Source: Rutidosis leptorrhynchoides
Lineage: Eukaryota; Streptophyta; Magnoliopsida; Asterales; Asteraceae
Assembly (NCBI RefSeq): GCF_046630445.1
Contig: NC_092333.1
Location: forward strand, 357,587,001-357,651,000
Reading direction: 5' to 3'
Length of the DNA: 64,000 bases
The notes below the pieces were generated by a model. The model ran no database searches and was not told the origin of the DNA. It worked only from the letters and a program-made list of their open reading frames with translations. Numbering within the stretch: position 1 is the first letter of the stretch; the number at the start of each line of letters is the position of its first letter. The translations under genes and the position numbers were made by a program. Positions 1 to 11,051 of this stretch are shown here, in pieces.

Positions 1-1197
1 CACTCTGAACCGCGAACTAGTTCTCGAAATGCTGATGAAGCAACAAAAACTGTAAACGACCTTTGCAGTAAAAAGTTTGATGATAAAGATTAGTGTATTA
101 ACAAAGCTCAGAAATAGAGAAGTTTTGGAACTGGAAAACGGATTGAGCAAAGTATGAAGGAGGCTGTGGACAAATCACAAAGACTGAACCTGCCTTCAAA
201 GAATCCAAATGATTCAGTGTCTGCTGAAGTCATTAACGAATACCTTGCTCCTGACACTAAACCCTTACAGACAATATTCTTCATCATCCTCTAATATTAG
301 AAATTCTAAGATATCATCGTATCTTTCATTATAAATATTCTCCATATTTCTGAAGATATTTCCATAACTATTCTTATCTGGAATCATTTATCTCTTTGCG
401 CTATCTGTATTACATCAAAAAGGAAACTGTTTAGTTCCTATACTCTGTAAACCTTTGAGTTTAAAATATGAATGTTTTTGAAGTAGTGTTGGAAACTGAA
501 GCATGAGTTAGTATAATATAATGACACTTGATCAACGTGATTATATTACAGTAATTCATGTTGAGTTTCTAAATGGAACGTGATAATTCACAGATCATAA
601 CATCATCATGTGCCATGTTATACGACTCTTGTATTCTATTTAACCTCTAAAATATCAAGAAAATATTTCTTGATGATTCGGCCTTTTCCAAAGTATTCTA
701 GTAATTTGACAAGTCAAGATCGTGCCATCACAATTTCCTTCCTAGAACATTAACAATGTTCATTCCGAAAATCATATTTGTGAATTCTGGACCATTACAA
801 GCGGTGCTTAATCGCAAGAAGAAGAAACGAAAGGACAAAACTCCGAAATAGAAATTGGGGTATAAATTGCAGCAAATAAAAGAGAGCATTAACTGTGGAT
901 GACAATGATTATAGAAGATAGAAACAGAGACTTTGAAATATAAGGGAAGATATAAAGCCCAAGGACAAACCAAAAATTATAAACCATATATATCGATGCA
1001 TATAGCAATATAAAGACACGGGAGAACTAGAAATACTATAAACCCAAGAGTGTAGTAGAAGTAAATAGATTCTTCCGGTGGTAGATGAAAAAGAAGAATG
1101 ACCGATATGAAAGTTATAAGTATATCGAGAATCAGAACTGGATGGAGCATATTGATGAATACTTTAAAATATGAGTTGAGGAGGAAAGAATAGAAGG

Positions 1198-1814
1198 TGA
1201 TGAAACATGACTAGGAACTTAGAAATCAATAGATTTAACTCACACAATGACGGAATAAGTGAATCAAACCCTCTAGTGAATAGGTTAAGCTTTTTGTGAT
1301 TAATTTAGTCATACCACAACTAAATCAAGTGTGATTAGATCAACACCTAGAGCTATTATTCACCACCTGGGTGATTTGGGTTGAGAGATAATCGGAGGAG
1401 CTCACCAGATCTGAGTGTGTGTAACAAATGAGAGGCTTAACCTAAAAATGAAGAACATAAGATTTTATATACCCCTGCTGTTGACTCACCCGTACGATTC
1501 ATCCATCACACATACGAGTTGGCTTCATCAGCCGTACGGGTGATCACTCACTCGTGTCTTCTCATTTAGGTTGTAATTGTGACTTAGCTCAGCATCAACC
1601 GTGCGTATAAGCCTGTCAGCCGTACGAGTGAGGCTTCACTCGGATGTTTGACTAAGTCTAACATAGTCAAACATCCACATCTCATTCCTGCAGTTGCTGT
1701 AACCACATACAAACACGGATAGGATAATAACGAACGACCATGGTGGCCTGTAAACTGTTGTACCTGCAATGGACGTGGGTAGATGTATAGGGACTTGCAT
1801 AAAATGCATCAACA
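1198..1814 (-). mobile_element. Solo LTR of a Ty1/copia-type retrotransposon
   Basis: A 617-bp insertion interrupts sequence homologous to N2. It is bounded by TG...CA and by a perfect 5-bp duplication gaagg (1193-1197 and 1815-1819). In the sense (minus) orientation it starts TGTTGATGCATTTTATG and ends CATGTTTCATCA, and has a TATA box (TATATAAAATC) near 1462-1476. The U3 part carries several degenerate CGTACG palindromes (1490-1630). The terminal sequence resembles copia LTRs; no internal coding region remains, so it arose by LTR-LTR recombination. Confidence 0.85.
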
Positions 1815-2168
1815 GAAGGTGTGAGTTGTAAGAAAAGTAAGGAGGTGAATTTATAAGAAAATCTCCAACAGAACAATTAAAATGGACGATCGCATTTAAA
1901 GCGGATCCTAATTTCTTTTGTTACCGGAGAATCAAATCTTATTACAAAGATTTTCTTCAAATCCCTTGAAATCTGGAAATCAATCATATCTACGTCAAAT
2001 GATAAGATGAATCTACACTTACTCATTTCACTCTTCTATGTTAGCTTCATTCGTACTCTTCATATAAATGGATTGTTTATCCAAATTATTCGCTGATGAT
2101 AAAACTCTAATTTTCAGACTGTATGCATCATGAAAACATACTTATTATCATTCACGACCTTTCCACTC

Positions 2169-2204
2169 AAATTTCGGGACGAAATTTCTTTAACGGGTAG
2201 GTAC
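2169..2204 (+). promoter_or_regulatory. Inverted repeat and polypurine tract of N1
   Basis: AAATTTCGGGACGAAATTT (2169-2187) is an inverted repeat with 8-bp arms, followed by a purine-rich run (TAACGGGTAGGTAC) that ends where the 3' LTR begins (TGTGACAACCCGG at 2205). By position this is the plus-strand primer of reverse transcription. The same layout recurs in E1, E2 and N2. Confidence 0.75.
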
Positions 2205-2381
2205 TGTGACAACCCGGAAATTTCCAATCAAATTTAAACTTTATCTTTATATTATTCCGACACGATAAGCAAAGTTTGTTAAGTTAAATCTCAAGAATTT
2301 TAAATTGTGTTCATACATTCATTATAACCTCGACCAAATTCAGACGATTCACGAACCGTTATATGTAAATAAATATGTATA

Positions 2382-2421
<40 letters not shown>

Positions 2422-3186
2422 CTTGAGAATATTAATAAAGTATTAAACGTATAATACTTTACATGATCGTATTTGTTTCAATATGTTTATCGATGGAATT
2501 AGAAGATAATATCAAATTGTTGATTTATCAGATACATTATGATATGATTACGGGTCTATGTTATGAGGTCCACTGTGATTTAAGAAATCTATTCTTTTTG
2601 ACAACATTCGAAAAATGGTAAAGTGAGTTATAAGTAAGAACGTGAAGTGTAAATAACTTAGATGTTGGATATCGACAAGTTAAGTAACTCGACATTTTTC
2701 ATTAAGATGATTTCATACGTTTATTTAACCTTTGAACTTTATCCCATGCTTCACCAACAAACTGTAATTTAAAAACTTGAAACCTATTATGAATATATAT
2801 GATTCTATTTTTTTTAAACATTTTATGATATAACGATTTCCATTATTTTAACCTTTAAACAAAATGATTCTTAAAAATATATTTGGTTTTGGAAAAAAAA
2901 ATTATTATATTTATTTGATTTAGTTTCAGACGTACAAAAACGTTTTCAGTTTAAAAAGAACTTTATTATTAAAACGTATATAACTTTTATAAATATCTAG
3001 AACCACTTTTGACAACTCATTACTTAACCAGTATGATAAAGATATCGATATTTATATTTTATTTTATTAAATATATATAACGATTTAAATTAATATTATA
3101 TATATTTATACGCGTATTATACGTACATAGTTTTATACTTTTACTATACTTAAACTTTACCTTTACTTTATTTTTACTTTACTTTA

Positions 3187-3352
3187 ACTTTAATAATTCA
3201 CTTTAATAATTCATACTTTAATAATTCACTTTAATAATTCATACTTTAATAATTCACTTTAATAATTCATACTTTAATAATTCACTTTAATAATTCATAC
3301 TTTAATAATTCACTTTAATAATTCATACTTTAATAATTCACTTTAATAATTT
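3187..3352 (+). repeat. 28-bp tandem repeat, about six copies
   Basis: The unit is actttaataattc followed by actttaataattcat, repeated almost perfectly within the N1 LTR. N2's LTRs do not have it, so it is a private expansion, probably by replication slippage. Confidence 0.9.
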
Positions 3353-3943
3353 TAAAATCTATTATAAATAGAATTCAATAGGTTTCATTATTTCATAGAA
3401 ACTTGAAAATATTTTTCTCTAAACTCTCTCAATCGATTTACATATATATATTTACTCCGTATTATTTCAAGATATTATTAGTATACATAAAATATTACGT
3501 CAGAGTGCTGTCCGAGTGATTTCGAAATTGTTTTTCGAGTGGGATTGGATTAAGGAAATTATGAGTTATAGCTATGGAGGTGATTGGTATGGTTCATGGG
3601 TATGCTCGTGAGGTCAATATAGTGTTTATCATCTCCGTTGCGTCTACGTACCTTTCCTGCAATATTGAATCTCAATATTGATACGTGAGTACTCATAATT
3701 TAACTTTTACATACTAATAGTGTATCCCTGACTAGTGCTCGAGTATATAGGATTATGCATGTTTGTACTTTTGATATTGCCTTTAGTTAGGTTATGTTGA
3801 ATCCTGAATTAGTTATATATGCGACTGAGATAAGGTATAAGATATGCATGTCGTTGGAAAGCTAGCGGAAAATTAAAAACTTTTCATTTAGATATCGAAT
3901 GATTTTGATGAACGGATTTGAAGTTATAGTCCATCGAATTTTT

Positions 3944-4122
3944 GTATTATTATTAAAAATGATTATTATTATCTTCGTTATTATCGTCGTTCTAGTTTTA
4001 TCTTATTATTATTATTATTATCTTTATCAATAAAAGGATTTATCATTAAAAATTGTTATTTTTTTTATTATTACTATCGTTATTATCGTTAAAGTTATAA
4101 TTAGTATTATTATTATTATCCA

Positions 4123-4200
<78 letters not shown>

Positions 4201-4800
4201 GGTATTATTATTATTATTATTATTATCATTATTAATATATATATCATTATTTAAAAATGGTTATTGTTATTGTTATTATTATTATTACTACTATATTATC
4301 ATTATGATAATTATTAGTATTATCGTTAATAATGTTATAGTAACTATCATTATTAATATTAGTGTAATTAAAACAAATATTTGTAACACCTAATTATTTT
4401 GATTACTATTATTATCATTATTACGAACACGATATAAAAGACGATTAAAAGCTATTAAACGAAACGATTAGGAAATAATGGGTAAGAGTATCATGATGAA
4501 ATTAAAATATTATAAGATATTGATTTAGATAAAATTATCGTTCTTATTATTTTTATCATTACTATTATTATTAAAATTATCGTTAGTATTAAAACTATCA
4601 TTTTAACAAAAATTATCATTTTAATAGAAATGTCATTGTTACTATAAAATATCATTATTATTATTATTTTAAATAGAATTATTATTTTAAAGATAATATT
4701 AAAAATTATCGTAAATATTAAAGTTATCATAATTAGAATTATCGTTTTATCATAATGTCATCTTAGTAATTATAAATATTGATATTTTTATAATAATAAT
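3944..4800 (+). repeat. ATT/TTA microsatellite and derived low-complexity tract
   Basis: Contains an uninterrupted (ATT)n stretch at about 4123-4200 (some 26 units), flanked by imperfect ATT, ATC and GTT triplets on both sides. Long apparent reading frames here (poly-Ile, Leu, Tyr) are by-products of the triplet repeat, not genes. Confidence 0.9.
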
Positions 4801-6148
4801 TATTATTACAAAATAATACAACTTTTACTTACTATCATTATAGATATTATTTCATCAAATAAATATTTGATACAAACATATTTTACTACGTGTAATAACT
4901 TACTTTAATAATACGTATCATATTATCTTTATAATATTAAATGAACCCTATAAATTTTATTACTTAATATATATAAAAGTATATTTTATTATATAAATAT
5001 AATATAAAATTTTATTTATTAATAAATAAATTATATTATTTACTCTAATAAATCTTTTAAAAATATTTAAAAATATAAAACGACGATATTTAAACTATAT
5101 ATTAATCATGTATAAATTTTTGGAAATTATTTTGAGTCAAATTTACTTTTGTTAACTTTTGCATATTAGTCTCGAGCATTAGGATTGTGGTACACTATGA
5201 CTTGACCTAATTTGTTAGACAAATATTGACCAACACATAAATATATATAATTAATTTAGGTTCGTGAATCCGAGGCCAACCTTGCACTTGTTCAATGACG
5301 TTATATGTATTTTTACTACGAAATACAGTATGGTGAGTTTCATTTGCCTTTTTACCCTTTATATTTTTGGGACTGAGAATACATGCGCTTTTATAAATGT
5401 TTGACGAAATAGACACAAGTAATTGAAACTACATTCTATGGTTGAATTATCGAAATCGAATATGCCCCTTTTTATTAAAGTCTGGTAATCTAAGAATTAG
5501 GGAACAGACACCCTAATTGACGCGAATCCTAAAGATAGATCTATTGGGCCTAACAAACCCCATCCAAAGTACCGGATGCTTTAGTACTTCGAAATTATAT
5601 CATGTCCGAAGGAGGATCCCGGAATGATAGGGGATATTCTTATATGTATCTAGTTAATGTCGGTTACCAGGTGTTCACCATATGAATGATTATTTTTTGT
5701 CTCTATGCATGGGACGTATATTTATGAGAACTGGAAATGAAATTCTTGTGGTCTATTAAAATGATGGAAATAAATGATTATGATAAACTAATGAACTCAC
5801 CAACCTTTTGGTTGACACTTTAAAGCATGTTTATTCTCAGGTGTTAAAGAAATCTTCCGCTGTGCATTTGCTCATTTTAAAGATATTACTTGGAGTCTTT
5901 CATAGCATATTTCGAAGAACGTTGCATTCGAGTCATTGAGTTCATCAAAGATTATTATTAAATCAATTTATAGTTGGATAGTGCATATTATGAAATAGTA
6001 TGCATGCCTGTCAATTTTTGATGTAAAGAAAGATTGTCTTTTAAAAATGAATGCAATGTTTGTAAAATGTATCATATAGAGGTCAAATACCTCGCAATGT
6101 AATCAACTATTGTGAATCGTTTATAATGTATATAAACGGGTCCTTTCA

Positions 6149-7544
6149 CTTGGCACGGTTGACCTCATACGGACTCTAACCTCTCCTAGGCACGGTCTCG
6201 AGTCCCCAGTCTCCCTAGGCCCGACTGGTGCCATTCACATAGTGTACACATAATTCATATACAACATCAGGCAAACGATATTATTCTATAATGGCAATTC
6301 CTACACTATGCATGGTAAAAAAGTCGACCACAGTAGCATGATATGCTACTTAAACTCTATCCGTAGATAGACCCACTCACCAATTACCAGCAACTGCTCA
6401 GTTATTATTTCTGAGCTTCCTCCTTGTCCTTATTTCCTGAGAACAGCAAAAACCAAGTTAGAATAGTGTTCCCATCAAGATTAGACACACTGACAGCGAA
6501 TTATCGCAAATTAGTAAAAAATGCGTCCGCTAAAATTTTCATGCTTAACACTTATGCACTTTCAAAATGCACTTTCAAAATTTACATCCTGAATACCAAA
6601 ATACAAACGGGCAGCATAACGGCTAGAAAAAGGCACTTTGGTAAAACATTCTGCCCTGGACACACAGTTGGTCGACTGTCTCCTCAATCGATCGACTGAC
6701 GTAGACAGTCGGTTGACTGTTGACACAACCGGTCGACTGACCTTACCAGTTGGTCGATTCACTTGGTATTACATCAATCGGCCGAATGTAAATCTCAGTC
6801 GGTCGGTTCACTCAACAATCGGTCGGTTCACCATCAGTCGGTCGACTATCGACCGACAGTCGGCCGACTGTGTTCATCTTCCTCAGAAACTGAACAAAGG
6901 CTACGGACTTCACGATGAAATTCTCAATTCTCGATCTAGAGCTCGTTTTAAACACCAAAATCGACCACAATTTGTTCACTACTTGTTATAGACTCAAAAC
7001 CCACATCAATTTGACCATAACAATACTTAAATCACTTGTTTTGACACAAATTCAAGCTTTTTACAAAACTCACACAAAACCATGAATTTAACAACGAATT
7101 GAACACAAAAACACATGTTACTTACCTTGATAGACTCAGTAAATGATAACAAACACGATTCTAACACCAATTTGAGATCAAGATCAATGTTTAAGGATTA
7201 GGGTTTTTGAAGAGGTGAAGGTTAGGTACGGGAGTGAAGAATGAATTTTATGGAAACATCACAAAATGAGCAGGTCAAAGCTAATATATTTGTGTTAAAC
7301 ACAATACCCCATCACACACGGGTATTTACCAGTTATCTGATATCTTTCGTACAGGATTAGGTAACCCAAACAAGGTCCAATTAAAATAAACAAACCTGTT
7401 CTGGGACCCTTGTCAGAAATTGGTCACAACATAAATATAATAAAACACTATTTAAATAATTAAAATAAAAGCACTTAAAACTAAGCACAACCCAAAGGGT
7501 CAAAATAGACAACTTACAACTAGCCCGGGTTTCAGTCTGTTACA
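6149..7544 (-). repeat. 3' LTR of E3, interrupted by N1
   Basis: Matches 12953-14331 throughout, ending CAGTCTGTTACA. It begins abruptly at cttggcacggttgacc, which in the intact 5' LTR follows acctccc, so the remainder was displaced by N1. It includes the GTCGAC-rich array described separately. Confidence 0.9.
6661..6873 (-). repeat. Array of degenerate GTCGAC palindromes (3' LTR copy)
   Basis: Around ten variants of CAGTCGGTCGACTG spaced by about 15-25 bp, ending in overlapping GTCGAC/CGACCG/CGGCCG units. Compared with the 5' LTR copy (13451-13662), several CG dinucleotides have become TG or CA. It lies upstream of the LTR's 5'-leader side, the usual place for U3 promoter or enhancer repeats; a function is inferred only. 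Confidence 0.75.
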
Positions 7545-7581
7545 AATCCACCCCCCTTAAAGAGATTCTGTCCTCGGAATC
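7545..7581 (-). promoter_or_regulatory. Polypurine tract and inverted repeat of E3
   Basis: In the sense strand a purine run AAGGGGGGTGG abuts the 3' LTR, preceded by an inverted repeat with arms GATTC/GAATC (7564-7581). The end of the pol reading frame (stop 7557-7559) runs through this inverted repeat, so it is both coding and structural. Confidence 0.8.
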
Positions 7582-10500
7582 TGGCCTTGGTCAAACAAAT
7601 GAGGGTAGCGGTTTCTCATCAACTCTTCCATTTCCCACGTAAGATTAAAACCCAAACTGTGTTTCCACTCGATCAATACCATCGGTATCTCTTTATTTTT
7701 CAACTTAGTCACATTTCGGTCAACTACACGGACCGGCTCTTCCACCAATTTCTTATTCAAATCGACCCTTAAATCTTCTAAAGGAAGGAGTTGCGTTTCA
7801 TCATCGACTTTACACTTACGAAGATAACACACGTTAAATGTATTATGAATACCAGCTAACTTTGGCGGAAGATCTAACACCACAGTCTGATCATTCAACA
7901 CTTCACTGATATGAAATGGACCAATAAATCTTGGTGCTAACTTACCACGTTTACCGAATCTGATAACCCCTTTCCATGGCGAAACTTTTAGATACACTCG
8001 TTCACCCACACTAAAGGTTACCGGACGTCTACGCGGATCAGCATACACTTTCTTTCTATCTCTAGCGGCTTTCAACTTTTCTCGCGCAATTGCAACTTTT
8101 TCGGCTATCATTTGAACAATTTCGGGACCTGCAAACTGTTTCTCCCTGGCTTCTAACCAACAATTCGGAGTTCTGCAACGACGACCGTACAACATTTCAT
8201 AGGGAGGCATCCCTATACTCGAATGATATGAATTATTATACGCGAATTCAACCAATGGCAAATGTGTATCCCACGAACCACCGTATTCTAACACACAAGC
8301 CCTTAACATATCCTCCAAAGTCTGTATCATTCTTTCACTCTAACCGTCTGTCTGAGGATGATAAGTTGTACTTAAATTCACACGTGTACCAAGATTTTGT
8401 TGAAGACTATTCCAGAAATTTGACACAAATCTAGAATCTCTGTCTGAAACGATCGATAATGGCACACCATGTGAACTAACTATTTCTTTCACATACAAAT
8501 CGGCTAACTCACTTAACGAAGCTGTCTCACGAGTACCAAGAAAATGAGCACTTTTAGTTAGACGATCCACTATTACCCAAATCATATCGTGTCATTTCTG
8601 AGTTCTTGGTAGTTTGGTCACAAAATCCATCGTTATATGTTCCCATTTCCACTCTGGAATCTGTAACTGACGTAACGAACCATAAGGTTTCTGATATTCT
8701 GCCTTCACTTGAGCACATATATGACACTTTTCAACATATCGAGCGATATCTGTTTTCATTGTCGGCCACCAATACACTGCTTTCAAATCATGATACATCT
8801 TATTACTACCCGCATGTACTGTCAATTTGGATTTGTGAGCTTCTGTCATAATTAAATCCCTCAAATCTCCAAGCTTAGGCACTCGAATACGATTGTTTAA
8901 AGTCTTTAGTCCACGTGAGTCATCAATTAAGTCCAATTTTCGTTTAGTCATAAGTTCAGATTTAACATGTTCATTTTCCAAAGCAATGGCTTGAACAGTT
9001 TTCAATTGGTCAATCAAATCTGAAGTTATACTCAAACGCGGGAATTTCACATTTTCACTTGACTTTTTACGACTTAGCGCATCTGCAATCACATTTGCCT
9101 TACCCGGATGGTATTTAATTTCACAATCATAATCTTTGATCAACTCTTGCCATCGTCTCTGATGCATATTCAATTCTTTCTGTGAGAAGATATACTGCAA
9201 ACTCTTGTGATCTGTACAAATAACACAATGGGTTCCATACAAATAGTGTCTCCAAAGTTTCAAAGCAAACACTACTGCAGCCATTTCAAGGTCATGCACT
9301 GGATAATTCTTCTCATGAACTTTCAACTATCGCGAGACGTAAGCGATTACTTTATCTCTTTGCATTAATAGACAACCCAACCCAGCATATGACGCATCAC
9401 AGTATACCATGAAGTCGTCTGAACCTTCTGGTAAAGCTAACACTGGTGCCTGACACAGTAGCTGTTTCAAAATCTGAAAAGCTTTTTCTTGTTCATCAGT
9501 CCATCGAAAGGCTACATCTTTACGAGTCAACTTAGTCAACGGACCCACTATTTTAGAAAAATCTTTGATAAACCTGCGATAATAACCAGCCAACCCCAGA
9601 AAACTCTTAATCTCAATCGGAGTCTTTAGAGAATTCTAATTCATTACCGCTTCTATCTTTATCGGATCAACCTTTATACCTTCAGTACAAATCACATGAC
9701 CCAAAAACTGCACTTCACGTAACCAAAATTCACATTTTGAAAATTTTGCAAATAGCTGCTCATGTTTCAGCAAATTCAAAACCTGTCTCAGGTGTTCAGC
9801 ATATTCACTCTCTGTCTTTGAATACACTAGTATATCGTCTATGAACACAATCACAAACTTATCTAAGAACGGATGACACACTCTATTCATTAAATCCATG
9901 AAGACTGCTGGCGCATTTGTCAACCCAAACGGCATGACAAGAAATTCATAAAGACCATACCTAGTTCTGAACGATGTTTTCGGTATATCTGATTCAGCAA
10001 CACGAACCTGATGATACCCGGATCGTAAATCTATCTTGGAAAAGAATGAAGCACCCTGTAACTTATCGAACAAATCGTCTATTCGAGGTAATGGATACTT
10101 ATTTTTCACTGTTCTTTTGTTCAATTCACGATAATCAATACACATACGCATTGACCCATCTTTCTTTTTAACAAACAATACCGGAGCACCCCACGGTGAA
10201 GAACTCGGTCGGATAAACCCAAGATCTAATAACTCTTGAATCTGTGACATCATTTCAGGGATTTCAGATGGCGCTAATCGGTATGGAGCTTTTGCAACTG
10301 GAGTTGTTCCAGGAACCAACTCAATCTTATATTCGACTTCCCTTACCGATGGCAGACCTGGTAACTCATCTGGGAACACTTCGGGAAATTCTGATACTAC
10401 CGGAATATCAGCCACAGTTTTCTTTTCTTTCTTCGCATCAATTACATATGTAAGAAATGATTCACAGCCCTTTGCCATCGACTTTTTCGCTTTCATCATG

Positions 10501-11051
10501 GTTATCAACGGAAAATTATACCCACCCCGCTCCCCTCGGGCCACAACACGGGTTCCATCGGTCAAACGAAAGGTAATCATTTTCCTATCACACTTAATAT
10601 TAGCCCTAAGCGAGCTCAACCAATCCATTCCTAATACTACATCAAAGCTAGGAATAGGTAACACTAAACAAGTCACCGAGAAAGACTTCCCTTCAATCTC
10701 TATACAAACCCCAGACACATATGTTGTGACGGGTGTGATCTTAACATCGGCTACTTCTACACTAACCGGCTTGGGTAACACAGTAACTGGTAATTTCAAC
10801 TTAGCACAGAAATCTAGGGACATAAAACATCTATTGGCACCACAATCAAACAATATGCGAGCAGGTATTGAGTTGATTAGAAACATACCGGTGATCACTT
10901 CGTCGGTTGCCACGACATTCTCAACCGACATCTGAAAAGCTCTAGCCTCTGCTGTTGGAGGATTCTTCCTCTTCTGCCCACTCGAGGCAGTTGACCCTCC
11001 AGCTGATGCCAAGCGCACCCTTGACCCTGCCCCGGAACTACCACTCTTCGA
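7557..11051 (-). pseudogene. pol: E3 pol (protease, RT, RNase H, integrase, chromodomain), nonsense-riddled
   Basis: One continuous frame with internal stops at 9636-9638, 9327-9329, 8592-8594 and 8340-8342 and no net frameshift. Domain order: aspartic protease with LFDCGA (Asp codon 10845-10847; the usual Ser is Cys); reverse transcriptase with [22 protein letters not shown] and the catalytic FIDD (Asp codon 9837-9839); RNase H with YCDAS and TDHKSLQ; integrase with an HHCC zinc finger (KCHICAQVK) and core residues in [15 protein letters not shown] and the Glu of the QTDGxSE motif just after a stop; and a C-terminal chromodomain ending in the TWEMEELMRNRYPHLF region. Integrase after RNase H plus a C-terminal chromodomain places it in the Tekay/Del chromoviruses. 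Four of the six stops in the whole gag-pol frame fit CAG/CAA to TAG/TAA or TGG to TAG. It cannot make an active enzyme set. Confidence 0.93.

Larger units (their letters stand above)
1..6148 (+). mobile_element. Non-autonomous LTR retrotransposon N1, 3' part (cut by window start)
   Basis: The internal region (1-2204) aligns by eye with the reverse complement of the internal region of N2 (56107-57700), for instance around 121-245 and 740-1190, and is followed by a polypurine-tract module and an LTR. No gag, protease, RT or integrase is recognisable. The internal homology is interrupted at 1198-1814 by a copia solo LTR. The element ends at 6148 inside the LTR of E3, so the TSD should be cttgg (6149-6153) with its partner upstream of the window. 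It is much more diverged than N2, so it is an older member of the same family. The 5' LTR and primer site lie outside the window. Confidence 0.8.
2205..6148 (+). repeat. 3' LTR of N1 (3.9 kb, expanded)
   Basis: Starts TGTGACAACCCGG and ends GGGTCCTTTCA, matching in family the LTRs of N2 (TGTAACGACCCGG...GGATCCTTTCA). At 3944 bp it is about 950 bp longer than N2's LTRs because of simple-sequence growth: an AT run near 2380-2415, a 28-bp tandem array at 3187-3352 and a long ATT-rich tract at 3944-4800. Near the 3' end it has the shared module: hairpin CAACCTTTTGGTTG (5801-5814), TTCTCAGGT and CTTCCGCTG (5854-5862). Confidence 0.85.

Noticed and set aside
4199..4393. Open frames of Leu/Tyr/Ile in the ATT tract, also on the minus strand at 4491-4730
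   Set aside because: By-products of triplet repeats, without any conserved motif.
6424..6991. Plus-strand frames across the E3 LTR
   Set aside because: They translate the GTCGAC array and are broken or shifted in the matching LTR at 13200-13760.
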